Source: Clostridia bacterium | Lineage (GTDB): Bacteria; Bacillota; Clostridia; Oscillospirales; Acutalibacteraceae | NCBI GenBank assembly: GCA_017618135.1 | Contig: JAFZUV010000020.1 | Span: 1 to 64,000 of the forward strand | DNA length: 64,000 nucleotides | Direction of reading: 5' to 3' | Shown: piece after piece, positions 1 to 8,772 of the stretch | Layout: each line of letters begins with the position of its first letter | Numbering within the stretch: position 1 is the stretch's first letter | Notes under the pieces: generated by a model | The model's input: the letters and a program-made list of their open reading frames with translations, nothing else | Databases searched by the model: none | Told to the model about the DNA's origin: nothing | Position numbers and translations under genes: made by a program

Positions 1-13
1 CAAATAAAAAGCA

Positions 14-133
14 CCCCTTTAGGGGAAGCCCGAAAAAGAAATGCGGTTGGCAGAACCTTTCGGAGCCCCTTTAGGGGTGTGGTCTGTATTATGCCCTTCT
101 AGGGCTTACTCAAGCCTCCGGCTTAGCCGGAGG
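14..133. repeat. Cluster of four short GC-rich palindromes downstream of hydF
   Basis: The non-coding left edge holds CCCCTTTAGGGG twice (14-25 and 66-77), then GCCCTTCTAGGGC (93-105), then an 8-bp perfect hairpin CCTCCGGC/GCCGGAGG with a 3-nt loop (115-133). None is followed by a T-run on either strand, so they are not classical intrinsic terminators. The last hairpin lies just after the hydF stop and could protect or end that transcript. The two identical palindromes suggest a small dispersed repeat. No gene is visible in 1-141. Confidence 0.55.
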
Positions 134-141
134 TTATGACT

Positions 142-1344
142 TTAAAAATGGGTTGATAATAGTTTGTTTATATCAGGAAAAGGGGAGAGCGCTCGCGGCA
201 AAATACCATGCATATAGGCAATGGCGGTTCCGTAATTTACCATTGGAGTATTACTGTTTTTTGCATTTAAAATCCTGTTTTGCATCTCTGTTTCATTGAG
301 CATACAACCGCCGCAGTGTAAAATAAGATTGTATTTATTGAGGTTTAACGGAAACTCACCACCTGATGAAAACTCAAACTTCGGATTTGCACCCGAAAAC
401 GCTCTTATCCATCCCGGCAGTTTTACAGTGCCTATGTCATTGCACTGCCTATGATGAGTGCAACCTTCGGATATCAATACGATGTCGGTATCCTTCAGCT
501 CTTTGAGCTTGGCGGCGCCGGCAACCATCAAGGGTAAAACACCTCTGTATCGCGCAAGTAGTATGGAAAATGAAGTCAACATTATTTTTTCGGGCACAAT
601 TTGGGAAACAGTACCGAATACCTGTGAGTCGGTTATAACAAGGCGAGGAGAGATGTTTAAAAGCTCAAAGGTCCCTTTAAGCTCATCGGGTTGACAGCAT
701 ATTACCCGGCAATCAGAGTCAAGTAAATCTCTGATTACCATTTGTTGCGGCAGAATTATTCTGCCCTTTGGCGCCGACTGGTCGATGGGAATAACTAAAA
801 TAACGGTATCTCCGCTATTTACAATATCAGCGACAATTCTTTTCTTACATTTTTTAGTACCGAGCTTTGCAATTTTCTCTTTTAAATCATCAACATTTTC
901 GCCGCTTTTTGCGCTGACATAAATGCTGCTTTCGCTTATTTTTTCTCTGTTGCTAATCAGGTCGGACTTATTGTATGCAATGATGTACGGCGTATTACCG
1001 AATAATGAAATAAGCTCACGGTCTGCATTGGTAATACCAACTTCGGCGTCAACAACAAGTACGGCAATATCGGTTTTTCGCAGAGCCTGTTTTGTCTTTT
1101 CAATACGCAGCTCACCGAGCGTGCCTTCGTCATCAAATCCGGGTGTATCGATTATAACAACAGGACCAATGGGCAGAATTTCCATCGTTTTTTGAACCGC
1201 GTCAGTTGTAGTACCTTTAATGTCGGAAACTATACTCATTTTTTGGCCGGTTATCGCATTTACAAGGCTGGATTTACCGGCGTTTCGTAATCCGAAAAAG
1301 CCTATGTGTACCCGCTCTCCGGCAGGCATTCCGTTTAAAGACAT
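142..1344 (-). CDS. hydF: [FeFe]-hydrogenase maturation GTPase HydF
   Basis: HydF is the scaffold on which the 2Fe subcluster of the [FeFe]-hydrogenase H-cluster is assembled before transfer to the apo-hydrogenase. The 400-residue protein starts with a GTPase domain: P-loop GLRNAGKSS near residue 18, DTPG near 66 and NKSD near 124. It ends with the HydF metal-site signature, CTHH near residue 295 and HCGGC near 343. It is the last gene of the regulator-hydE-hydG-hydF operon, 9 bp after hydG. Length and motifs are complete. The family is certain, and the cofactor role follows from family knowledge. Confidence 0.96.
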   Translation of the reverse strand: MSLNGMPAGERVHIGFFGLRNAGKSSLVNAITGQKMSIVSDIKGTTTDAVQKTMEILPIGPVVIIDTPGFDDEGTLGELRIEKTKQALRKTDIAVLVVDAEVGITNADRELISLFGNTPYIIAYNKSDLISNREKISESSIYVSAKSGENVDDLKEKIAKLGTKKCKKRIVADIVNSGDTVILVIPIDQSAPKGRIILPQQMVIRDLLDSDCRVICCQPDELKGTFELLNISPRLVITDSQVFGTVSQIVPEKIMLTSFSILLARYRGVLPLMVAGAAKLKELKDTDIVLISEGCTHHRQCNDIGTVKLPGWIRAFSGANPKFEFSSGGEFPLNLNKYNLILHCGGCMLNETEMQNRILNAKNSNTPMVNYGTAIAYMHGILPRALSPFPDINKLLSTHF

Positions 1345-1353
1345 TTATTCACC

Positions 1354-2802
1354 TCAAAATCTGAAATCACGGCGGTTTGAATTCTTTATTGCTTCAATAT
1401 TTTCGCGTGCTATTTCTCGTACTTTGTCTTTTGGAATATTGTTCAGCTCGTTCTCGATTACTTTCCAACCAAGCTCCTGTGTTTGCGGCTTCGCATAATC
1501 CACGAGATATTCGGCAAGCGTCATCAAAGCGTTTGGATGGCAGCAGTTAAGTATCTGTCCGTTTTTGCAAAGGCTCATAAATCTGTCACCTGTTCTGCCT
1601 TCCCTGTAACAAGCGGTACAGAATGATGGAATATGGCCGTTTTGCATTAACCAAAGGACTACCTCATCGAGAGTACGCTGATCCGAAACATCAAACTGCT
1701 CTGTGTCGTGCGGGCGCTCGTCTTCGGCGTAACCGCCTACCGATGTGCGAGAACCGCCGCTAACCTGTGATATACCTATTTTAAGCATTTTTGAGCGTAC
1801 CTCTTCATTTTCACGGGTAGAAACAATCATTCCCGTATATGGAACTGCAAGGCGAATACAAGCAGTTATTTTTTCAAATGTTTCGTCAGATATGGAATTA
1901 TCAAACTGGTCGGGGTCAATATCATCCGCGTGTTTTACGCGAGGTACGCTTATTGTGTGCGGACCTACGCCGTGTACCGCTTCGAGATGCTCAGCGTGCA
2001 TAAGAAGTCCCGCAAATTCGTATTTATAAAGCTCTAATCCGAAGAGAACGCCTAATCCTACATCGTCAATACCGCCATCCATAGCGCGGTCCATAGCCTC
2101 GGTATGATAATCGTAATCGTGTTTAGGACCCGTAGGATGAAGTCTTAGATAGCTTTCTTTATGATAGGTTTCCTGAAATAGAATGTATGTGCCTATCCCG
2201 GCTTCCTTGAGCTTTCTGTAATTTTCGACTGTAGTTGCCGCAATATTAACATTAACGCGCCTTATAGCGCCGTTTTTATGTTTTATGCCGTAAATTGTTT
2301 TGATACATTCAAGTATGTACTCTATGGGATTATTGACCGGGTCTTCACCTGCTTCGATAGCTAAACGCTTGTGCCCCATATCCTGTAAAGCTATAACCTC
2401 TTTTTTTACTTCTTCCTGTGTGAGCTTTCTGCGGGGAATATGCTTATTCTTATAGTGATACGGGCAATACAAACAACCGTTCACACAATAATTTGACAGA
2501 TAAAGCGGCGCGAACAAAACAATCCTGTTGCCGTAGTATGCAAGCTTTATTTCCTCGGCTATGCTGAAAATCTTTTCGGTTTTTTCGGGTATATCGCAGG
2601 CGAGAAGTACAGAAGCTTCTCTGTGGGTAAGTCCCGAGCAAACGTATCCATTGTCTTGCTTTTTCGGTCTTGCTTTTTCGAGTATTCTGTCGATAAGCTC
2701 TTCATTGTGCTTATTCTCTTCGGCGTATTTCAGTGTTGCTTTAATCTCTTCATCATTTATAAATTCTTCCGCTTTAAGAGATTTTGGATTATAAATTGCC
2801 AT
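1354..2802 (-). CDS. hydG: [FeFe]-hydrogenase maturase HydG (radical SAM tyrosine lyase)
   Basis: HydG cleaves tyrosine with S-adenosylmethionine chemistry to supply the CO and CN ligands of the H-cluster. The 482-residue protein has the radical-SAM cysteine motif CVNGCLYC (C-x3-C-x2-C) near residue 107. Its C-terminal domain has a second cysteine cluster, CTACYREGRTGDRFMSLC followed by NCCHPNA, which binds the auxiliary Fe-S cluster that separates HydG from ThiH. It lies 3 bp after hydE and 9 bp before hydF, so it is almost certainly cotranscribed with them. Full length, nothing missing. Confidence 0.97.
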   Translation of the reverse strand: MAIYNPKSLKAEEFINDEEIKATLKYAEENKHNEELIDRILEKARPKKQDNGYVCSGLTHREASVLLACDIPEKTEKIFSIAEEIKLAYYGNRIVLFAPLYLSNYCVNGCLYCPYHYKNKHIPRRKLTQEEVKKEVIALQDMGHKRLAIEAGEDPVNNPIEYILECIKTIYGIKHKNGAIRRVNVNIAATTVENYRKLKEAGIGTYILFQETYHKESYLRLHPTGPKHDYDYHTEAMDRAMDGGIDDVGLGVLFGLELYKYEFAGLLMHAEHLEAVHGVGPHTISVPRVKHADDIDPDQFDNSISDETFEKITACIRLAVPYTGMIVSTRENEEVRSKMLKIGISQVSGGSRTSVGGYAEDERPHDTEQFDVSDQRTLDEVVLWLMQNGHIPSFCTACYREGRTGDRFMSLCKNGQILNCCHPNALMTLAEYLVDYAKPQTQELGWKVIENELNNIPKDKVREIARENIEAIKNSNRRDFRF

Positions 2803-2805
2803 AAA

Positions 2806-3870
2806 TTAAACTCCTTTGGTTGCTGTTATTATATCTCCGCGACTTTGAACTATATGAAATCCTGCCTTTTTAATTCGCTCTGACAGACAGCGCAAACACT
2901 CCGCCGCCTCCTCGCCGGTACAAATTTTGTTATTGTAAAGTGAATACTTTTTCCTTACGCTTGTAGGCGACAGGTTTGGCATAAGCACATTTGCTCCCGC
3001 CAGCAAGCCTTTTTCGCGTCCGAAAGCATCAACGGTTCCGAGAGCCGTAGTTGCCGGCAAAAGTATATTGGGCTTAAGTATTCTTATGAGTGAAAGCAAA
3101 TAGCAGGTAATCTCTGCGCTTCCGGCGGGAAAGTCTTTAAACGGCGTGTCTGAATGCGGTATGAAAGGACCTATGCCACACATATCAGGCGAAAATTCTT
3201 GAATGAATTTCAGGTCTTTCGCTAAATCCTTTGAGGTTTGGTAGGGGGACCCCACCATCATGCCGCAACCAACCTGAAAGCCGATTTTGCGCAGTGTTTT
3301 CAGACATTCCATACGCGAACGGTATGACATATTTTCAGGATGAAGTTGTTTGTAATGCTCCTCGTTTGCCGTTTCGTGGCGCAGTAAATACCTGTCTGCT
3401 CCGGCGTCAAACAAGCGTTTATAGCTGTTATAGCTACGCTCACCGAGGCTCAAAGTGACCGCACAGTCAACATAAGCCGATTTAATGCTTGAGACAATGC
3501 CGCATAAAACATCATCGGTATAATACGGGTCCTCTCCACCTTGCAGAACAAAAGTGCGAAATCCAAGGGAATAGCCTACCTTGCAGCAATCAAGTATTTG
3601 ATCGCTACTTAACCGGTATCTGTCGCAATTCCTGTTGCTGTGTCTTATTCCGCAGTACAGACAGTCGTTTTTGCAAATATTGCTGATTTCGACTAAGCCT
3701 CGGATATACACATCGTTTCCGTAAACCGCTTTTCGAAGGGTTAACGCCTTGTTTGCAGCATACGAAGCAATGTCTGCGTTGAATGAGTCTACAAGCGTTT
3801 CCCATTCGCGCAAACTCAGATGCCTTGTGTCAGCAAGCCTATCAATAAGTTGATAGAAATCAGTTGACAT
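2806..3870 (-). CDS. hydE: [FeFe]-hydrogenase maturase HydE (radical SAM)
   Basis: HydE is the third maturase, a radical SAM enzyme acting on an iron-cysteine precursor of the 2Fe subcluster. The 354-residue protein carries CKNDCLYC (C-x3-C-x2-C) near residue 66, a glycine-rich GGED SAM-binding segment near 112, and the BATS-type C-terminal region shared with BioB and HydG. The ATG overlaps the end of the upstream TM1266-type gene by 11 bp, which suggests translational coupling. The pairing with hydG and hydF settles HydE over PylB-like relatives. Confidence 0.95.
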   Translation of the reverse strand: MSTDFYQLIDRLADTRHLSLREWETLVDSFNADIASYAANKALTLRKAVYGNDVYIRGLVEISNICKNDCLYCGIRHSNRNCDRYRLSSDQILDCCKVGYSLGFRTFVLQGGEDPYYTDDVLCGIVSSIKSAYVDCAVTLSLGERSYNSYKRLFDAGADRYLLRHETANEEHYKQLHPENMSYRSRMECLKTLRKIGFQVGCGMMVGSPYQTSKDLAKDLKFIQEFSPDMCGIGPFIPHSDTPFKDFPAGSAEITCYLLSLIRILKPNILLPATTALGTVDAFGREKGLLAGANVLMPNLSPTSVRKKYSLYNNKICTGEEAAECLRCLSERIKKAGFHIVQSRGDIITATKGV

Positions 3871-4108
3871 TTGAGTATGCTGTTTTTGCGGTTATACCGT
3901 CAAGCGCGCCAATCTTGCCTGATAACGCGGAAATTATATCCTGCGGTGCGTCAAGCGCCACGGATATAATGTTAATTCCACGCTCACGGTAGGGAATGCC
4001 CATTCTGCCGATTATGAAGTCGCCGTATTCGTGCAGAATATGATTGAGTTTCTCTGTAACCTCTCTGTCATCGACGATAATGCTTATAACTGCAATTCTT
4101 GATTCCAT
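3860..4108 (-). CDS. TM1266-family iron-only hydrogenase system regulator
   Basis: A small ACT-like protein of 82 residues, starting with MESRIAVISIIV and holding a conserved IIGRMGIPYRERGINIISVAL core. This family regularly sits with the hyd maturation genes and is annotated as a putative hydrogenase-system regulator; its biochemical function is not established. I chose the ATG at 4108 because AGGAGGAAATGAT precedes it at ideal spacing. Upstream in-frame sequence runs into the leader hairpin and is unlikely to be coding. It is the first gene of the operon and overlaps hydE. Confidence 0.88.
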   Translation of the reverse strand: MESRIAVISIIVDDREVTEKLNHILHEYGDFIIGRMGIPYRERGINIISVALDAPQDIISALSGKIGALDGITAKTAYSNVN

Positions 4109-4206
4109 ATCATTTCCTCCTAAAATAAAACCGCGCCCTGCAGGCGCGGTCAAGTTTAATAGCCGTCACCTTACAATCAGAATATATCTTTATGTCAGGA
4201 AACCTC
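4109..4206 (-). promoter_or_regulatory. Leader of the hyd maturation operon with terminator-like hairpin
   Basis: Between the predicted start of transcription near 4205 and the first gene (minus strand) there are about 95 nt without an ORF. Its 3' part is an 8-bp GC-rich hairpin, ACCGCGCC/GGCGCGGT with a 5-nt loop (4130-4150), followed on the minus strand by TTTTATTTT and then directly by the ribosome binding site. No gene lies upstream that this could terminate, because yicC points the other way. The arrangement resembles transcription attenuation. I do not recognise a known riboswitch class in the 50-60 nt before the hairpin. Confidence 0.55.
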
Positions 4207-4210
4207 GATT

Positions 4211-4239
4211 ATTCTACCATAAAAATCGTAAAAAATCAA
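4211..4239 (-). promoter_or_regulatory. Promoter of the hyd maturation operon
   Basis: On the minus strand a TTGATT -35 box (4234-4239) is separated by 17 bp from a TAGAAT -10 box (4211-4216). It is a sigma-A type promoter with a slightly imperfect -10, pointing into the hyd operon. Confidence 0.6.
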
Positions 4240-4294
4240 GGGATTTTTTGCGGTTGAAATATGTTTACAATATTGTTAAATCTTGTCGCGATGA

Positions 4295-4323
4295 TTGACA
4301 GCTACTGTTTATTTTGGTATTAT
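4295..4323 (+). promoter_or_regulatory. Promoter of the yicC-remA-gmk operon
   Basis: Consensus TTGACA (4295-4300), 17-bp spacer and TATTAT (4318-4323), about 30 bp before the yicC reading frame. Its -35 lies 55 bp from the -35 of the divergent hyd promoter. Confidence 0.72.
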
Positions 4324-4359
4324 ACTAGTTAATACACTGGGTAATTTTCGTCTTAGGGG

Positions 4360-5247
4360 ATGATTGTCACGGTTCATAGTATGACCGGTTTCGGCAGAAG
4401 CAAAAGAATTGCCGGATCATTTGAAGTAACGGTTGAAATAAAATCGGTTAACCACCGCTATTTTGAATATAGCTCAAGGATACCGAGGGCATACCAGTTT
4501 TTGGATGAGAAAATTAAAGATATCCTAAAAACAAAGATTGCCCGCGGTAAGACAGAGGTTTTAGTAAGCGTTGTTAACAATTCTGATAACTCCGTTATTC
4601 TTGAACTAAACGAAGCGTATGCTTCCGCATATGTTAACGGGCTTCGCTTGCTTGGTAAAAAGTATAAAATTAAAGATGATTTGAAACTATCATCTATTGC
4701 ATCAGATAAGGATTTATTCAGTGCAAAAAGTGTTGACGTGGATGAAGAGTTTATAACCGATTTGGTAATCAGCACCACAAAAGACGCGCTTGACAGTTTT
4801 ATTGATGCAAGAAGCCGTGAGGGTGAAAAACTGGTCGCAGATATAAGCGCGAGAACAGATGATATTCTTGAAAAGGTTTCTGCTATTGAAGAACGGTCAC
4901 CACAAACCGTCAGTGAATATCGTACAAGGCTTGAGGGCAAGATTAAAGAGTTGTTGGGAGATACGACAGTTGATGAGCAGCGATTGCTTACGGAAACCGC
5001 AATATTTGCGGATAAGATTGCCGTTGCCGAAGAAACTGTAAGGCTCAGAAGTCATATTTCCGCTTTGAAGGCACTTTTTGAAGTTGACGGAGATGTCGGC
5101 AAAAAGCTTGATTTTATAGTGCAGGAAATGAATCGCGAAACCAATACCATAGGTTCAAAGGCGCAGGATATTGAGATCGGCAAGATAGTTATTGATATTA
5201 AGTCCGAGATTGAAAAGATAAGAGAACAAGTACAAAATATTGAATAG
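4360..5247 (+). CDS. YicC/YloC-family endoribonuclease
   Basis: The YicC/YloC family are hexameric endoribonucleases linked to RNA turnover. The protein has the hallmark SMTGFGR near its start, the [10 protein letters not shown] motif near residue 25, and the C-terminal DUF1732 region with GSKAQDIEI. The start is uncertain. The ATG at 4360 directly abuts the only AGGGG, and the next ATG (4381) has no ribosome site, while homologues usually begin only a few residues before SMTGFGR. It heads the yicC-remA-gmk-rpoZ-priA array, the typical Firmicutes order. Confidence 0.9.
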   Translation: MIVTVHSMTGFGRSKRIAGSFEVTVEIKSVNHRYFEYSSRIPRAYQFLDEKIKDILKTKIARGKTEVLVSVVNNSDNSVILELNEAYASAYVNGLRLLGKKYKIKDDLKLSSIASDKDLFSAKSVDVDEEFITDLVISTTKDALDSFIDARSREGEKLVADISARTDDILEKVSAIEERSPQTVSEYRTRLEGKIKELLGDTTVDEQRLLTETAIFADKIAVAEETVRLRSHISALKALFEVDGDVGKKLDFIVQEMNRETNTIGSKAQDIEIGKIVIDIKSEIEKIREQVQNIE

Positions 5248-5258
5248 CAGGTGATTTT

Positions 5259-5531
5259 TTGAAGCTCGTCAATATTGGATTCGGTAATATGGTGGCGTCT
5301 GACCGTATAATAACGATTGTAAGTCCTGAGTCCGCACCGATAAAAAGAATGATTCAAGAGGGCAAAGAAAAGGGTACGCTTATTGATGCCACTCACGGAA
5401 GGCGAACAAGGGCGGTTATTATCACAGACAGTGATCATATAATTCTTTCCTATTTGCAATCGGAAACGGTAGTAAGCCGTATAACGGAGGACGAAGGTCA
5501 GCTGCCGCAGGAGGATGGGGAATATGAATAA
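5259..5531 (+). CDS. remA: RemA family DNA-binding regulator (DUF370)
   Basis: RemA is a small ring-forming DNA-binding protein that activates matrix and osmoprotection genes in Bacillus. The 90-residue sequence matches the family closely, with NIGFGN near the N-terminus, SPESAPIKR in the middle and [12 protein letters not shown] after it. Translation starts at a TTG (5259), seven bases after AGGTGAT. Position between yicC and gmk is the standard context. The target genes in this organism cannot be read from the window. Confidence 0.92.
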   Translation: MKLVNIGFGNMVASDRIITIVSPESAPIKRMIQEGKEKGTLIDATHGRRTRAVIITDSDHIILSYLQSETVVSRITEDEGQLPQEDGEYE

Positions 5532-6129
5532 AGGCAGATTGTTTATCGTTTCGGGGCCCTCGGGTTCAGGTAAGGATACAATACTTGCGGAGTTGTTCAA
5601 AATTTGCCCGGAGATTAAATTTTCAATTTCTTCCATAACAAGGGATATGCGAGAGAATGAGATTCCGGGCGAGAAGTACAATTTTATTTCCAAAGAGCAG
5701 TTTGAGAATATGATAAAGCATGATGAACTGCTTGAGTATAACCGCTTCGTGGGCAACTATTACGGCACACCTAAGGAACCTGTCATAAAAGCTATTGAAG
5801 ATGGCTGTGATATTATTGTGGAAGTTGATGTTAACGGTGCTGCGCAAATCAGAAAGGAAGTGCCGGATTGCACAAGCATTTTTATCTTGCCGCCGTCATT
5901 AGAAACGCTTAAGGTGCGCCTTAAAGGTCGGGGAACCGAGAGCGATGATAAAATCAACGCCAGGCTTTCCTGTGCTTTAGATGAAATCAAAAGGGCGGAA
6001 GAGTACGATTACATTGTTGTTAACGATAATTTATTTGAGTCGGTAAGCGAGCTTTGCAATATTATAAAGCTGGATCGGCTGAAAACCGATAGAAATATAA
6101 ATTTGATAGAAAAAATTTTGAATGAATGA
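5524..6129 (+). CDS. gmk: Guanylate kinase
   Basis: Phosphorylates GMP to GDP with ATP, a required step of guanine nucleotide synthesis. The P-loop [10 protein letters not shown] lies near residue 9, followed by the GMP-binding [16 protein letters not shown] segment. About 201 residues, the normal length. I chose the ATG at 5524, nine bases after AGGAGG. The earlier in-frame ATG at 5515 would sit directly on that ribosome site. It overlaps the end of remA by 8 bp. Confidence 0.96.
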   Translation: MNKGRLFIVSGPSGSGKDTILAELFKICPEIKFSISSITRDMRENEIPGEKYNFISKEQFENMIKHDELLEYNRFVGNYYGTPKEPVIKAIEDGCDIIVEVDVNGAAQIRKEVPDCTSIFILPPSLETLKVRLKGRGTESDDKINARLSCALDEIKRAEEYDYIVVNDNLFESVSELCNIIKLDRLKTDRNINLIEKILNE

Positions 6130-6141
6130 GAGGTATTTATT

Positions 6142-6324
6142 ATGCTTAATCCTGCGATTGGTAAACTTATTGAGGAATACGATAATCGTTACCGTTTGGT
6201 AACCGATATTTCAAAATGTGCTCGTGAGATTTCAAAGGTTGCTCAGGATAATGAGGAAATCCTAATTGAAAAACCTGTCAGTATCGCAATTAATAAGTTG
6301 GCAAGCAAAAAAGATCTTATCTGA
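6142..6324 (+). CDS. rpoZ: RNA polymerase omega subunit
   Basis: A 60-residue protein starting MLNPAIGKLI with the omega-type RYRLVTDISKCAREI helix and KPVSIAINKLAS segment. It assists assembly and stability of RNA polymerase. It follows gmk as in most Firmicutes and has a GAGGT ribosome site. It is shorter than E. coli omega but usual for Clostridia. Confidence 0.9.
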   Translation: MLNPAIGKLIEEYDNRYRLVTDISKCAREISKVAQDNEEILIEKPVSIAINKLASKKDLI

Positions 6325-6338
6325 TTTTGGAGAAGAAT

Positions 6339-8762
6339 ATGTGTATAACTGTTGAGGCACATATTGCTTTGGATGGCGCTGTGGGTTCGTATGATAAACT
6401 ATACTCATACTCGATACCTGATAACCTCCGAAACGCAGCTTACGAAGGCTGTCGGGTTTCTGTGCCTTTCGGTAACGGTAATCGGACAAGAATCGGTATT
6501 ATTATATCTATTGAGGATTCGAACAGCGATTTTGAGCTTAAAAGCATTACATCGGTTATTGACAGTGAGCCTATTTTAACCCGTGAAATGCTTAAGCTTT
6601 GTGTTTGGATGCACGACAATTTGTTTTGCACTTATTTTGACGCTGTCAATATTATGCTCCCCGCCGGGCTGAAATTGCGGCTTAAGGATTATTATTCGGT
6701 AAATCCGGAGTTCGCTGATATTTGCTTGCTCGAGGGCGGCGAAGCCGAGCTTTTTTCTTACCTTTTAAAAAAGGGTGAGACTTCTGCGGATAAGCTAAAG
6801 CCGTTGTTTGACGATGATGAGTTGTTATTTTCGCTTTGTGATAAATGCGCGGTAATTCATACCGTTACTCCAAAGCAGAGAATGAGCGATTTGACAAAGC
6901 GATATGTACGCGTAAGTGACGATTCTGTCGACACCGCAGGTCTTACGCTCCGGCAAAGAGAAGTTTTCGACGCCGCTTTTACTGCCGGTGAGGTAAGCGT
7001 TAAGGAATTGCAGTATTTTACCGGCGCTTCCGCTTCCGTAATTAACGCATTGATAAATAAGGGTTTACTTGAATGCTTTGAAAAGCAGGAGTTTAGGTTG
7101 CCGCACAGGCAGTATAAAAGTGATGTTGCTAAAGATATAATCCTAAATGAGGAGCAAAAAATTGCTTTTTCCGGGCTTAGGGATAAAATGCTCTCGCCGT
7201 CAGGGGAGACGGCTCTGTTATACGGCGTTACGGGTAGCGGAAAAACACAGGTGTTTTTGATGCTTGCCGATGAAGCAATAGCAAATTCCCGCGGCGTAAT
7301 AATTATGGTGCCGGAGATTGCTCTGACTCCGCAAATGATTAATCTTTTCGGAAGCAGATATGGCAGTAGAGTCGCTGTTTTTCATAGTGCTATGTCGCTC
7401 GGTCAGCGTATGGACGAGTACCGCCGCGTAAAGTCCGGCAGGGCGCTTATTGCCATAGGTACGAGAAGTGCCGTATTTGCGCCAATGAGTAATTTGGGAT
7501 TGATCGTTCTTGATGAGGAACAGGAACATACATACAAATCCGAGAATAACCCGCGATATCATACCCGGGATATTGCGAAACTGCGTGCAAAGTATCATAA
7601 TGCCCTGTTATGCCTTGCAAGCGCAACTCCATCACTTGACAGTTATTCAAGGGCGGTTTCGGGTAAGTATTCGCTTTTCAGACTTGCAAAACGGTATAAC
7701 AACTTGTCTTTGCCTGAGGTTCGTATTATAAATATGCGTGATGAGATTAAGGAGGGTAATTCATCAGATATCAGTCGTGAATTGGCAAAACTGATATCGG
7801 AGCAGTTAGAATGTGGTAAGCAGTCAATTATACTTCTTAACCGAAGAGGGCATAATACATATGTATCCTGCCCTGAGTGCGGATTTGTGGCAACCTGCAG
7901 TAACTGCAGCATTTCGCTTACTTATCATTCGGCTAATAAGAGGCTTATGTGTCATTATTGCGGTCATTCAGTACCGCTTTATAATAAGTGTCCACAGTGT
8001 GGAAGTGAGTTTTTTTCGTTTTCGGGTGCGGGAACGCAAAAAATTGCTGACGAGCTGTTGTCACTGTTTCCTAAAGCTCGTATTTTGCGCCTCGACGCCG
8101 ACAGTACAATGACTCGCAACTCGTACGCAGTAAATCTGGGTGCCTTTGCCGACGGTGAATACGATATAATGGTCGGTACGCAAATGGTTGCGAAAGGCCT
8201 TGATTTTCCAAATGTGTCTTTGGTTGGTGTAATTGGTGCCGACAGAGCCTTATCCGGTGATGATTATCGCGGCTATGAAAGAACCTTTTCATTGCTTACT
8301 CAGGTTATTGGTCGTGCCGGCAGGGCGGACGGTAACGGTATAGCGGTCATACAGACGAGCGATACGGATAATCACATTATCGAACTTGCAAAGAAACAAG
8401 ACTACGAGGCTTTTTATGACGAAGAGATAATAGACCGCAGGATAAAAATATTTCCGCCCTACTGTGATTTATGTCTTATATGGACTCAATCCGCAAGCGA
8501 AAGCCTTTCAAAATCAGCAATTTTAAAAATATTTAATTGTATAAAAGAATTGATCACAGAAGAGTATCCGGATTTACATTTGATAATTCTCGGACCGAAT
8601 TCCGCTTATATTTCAAAGGTAGGCGGCAAATACCGTTACAGAATGATTATAAAATGCAAGAACAATCAGCGATTTCGTGATATGATTTCAAGGGCATGCA
8701 ATATTGGCTCAGGTAATGGTTTATCAGTGGGTATTGATATAAATCCCGAAAATGTTATATAG
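6339..8762 (+). CDS. priA: Primosomal replication helicase PriA
   Basis: PriA is the 3'-5' helicase that reloads the replisome at stalled forks. The roughly 807-residue protein has an N-terminal DNA-binding domain, Walker A GVTGSGKT near residue 294 and a DEEQEH box near 390. Eight zinc-binding cysteines lie at about 510-557 (CPECGF, CSNC, CHYCG, CPQCG), followed by helicase motifs ending in QVIGRAGR. I set the start at the ATG at 6339, preceded by GGAGAAG, rather than the TTG 12 bp earlier. Full length. Confidence 0.96.
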   Translation: MCITVEAHIALDGAVGSYDKLYSYSIPDNLRNAAYEGCRVSVPFGNGNRTRIGIIISIEDSNSDFELKSITSVIDSEPILTREMLKLCVWMHDNLFCTYFDAVNIMLPAGLKLRLKDYYSVNPEFADICLLEGGEAELFSYLLKKGETSADKLKPLFDDDELLFSLCDKCAVIHTVTPKQRMSDLTKRYVRVSDDSVDTAGLTLRQREVFDAAFTAGEVSVKELQYFTGASASVINALINKGLLECFEKQEFRLPHRQYKSDVAKDIILNEEQKIAFSGLRDKMLSPSGETALLYGVTGSGKTQVFLMLADEAIANSRGVIIMVPEIALTPQMINLFGSRYGSRVAVFHSAMSLGQRMDEYRRVKSGRALIAIGTRSAVFAPMSNLGLIVLDEEQEHTYKSENNPRYHTRDIAKLRAKYHNALLCLASATPSLDSYSRAVSGKYSLFRLAKRYNNLSLPEVRIINMRDEIKEGNSSDISRELAKLISEQLECGKQSIILLNRRGHNTYVSCPECGFVATCSNCSISLTYHSANKRLMCHYCGHSVPLYNKCPQCGSEFFSFSGAGTQKIADELLSLFPKARILRLDADSTMTRNSYAVNLGAFADGEYDIMVGTQMVAKGLDFPNVSLVGVIGADRALSGDDYRGYERTFSLLTQVIGRAGRADGNGIAVIQTSDTDNHIIELAKKQDYEAFYDEEIIDRRIKIFPPYCDLCLIWTQSASESLSKSAILKIFNCIKELITEEYPDLHLIILGPNSAYISKVGGKYRYRMIIKCKNNQRFRDMISRACNIGSGNGLSVGIDINPENVI

Positions 8763-8772
8763 GGTGAAAAAT

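Noticed and set aside
4122..4150. Plain terminator of an upstream gene
   Set aside because: On the minus strand there is no gene upstream before the divergent yicC, so I treat the hairpin as part of the hyd leader.
5052..5756. 234-residue minus-strand ORF over yicC, remA and gmk
   Set aside because: Antisense to three clearly conserved genes; no ribosome site and low-complexity Ser/Ile-rich translation.
7218..7598. 126-residue minus-strand ORF in priA
   Set aside because: Fully within the PriA helicase core, no start signals.
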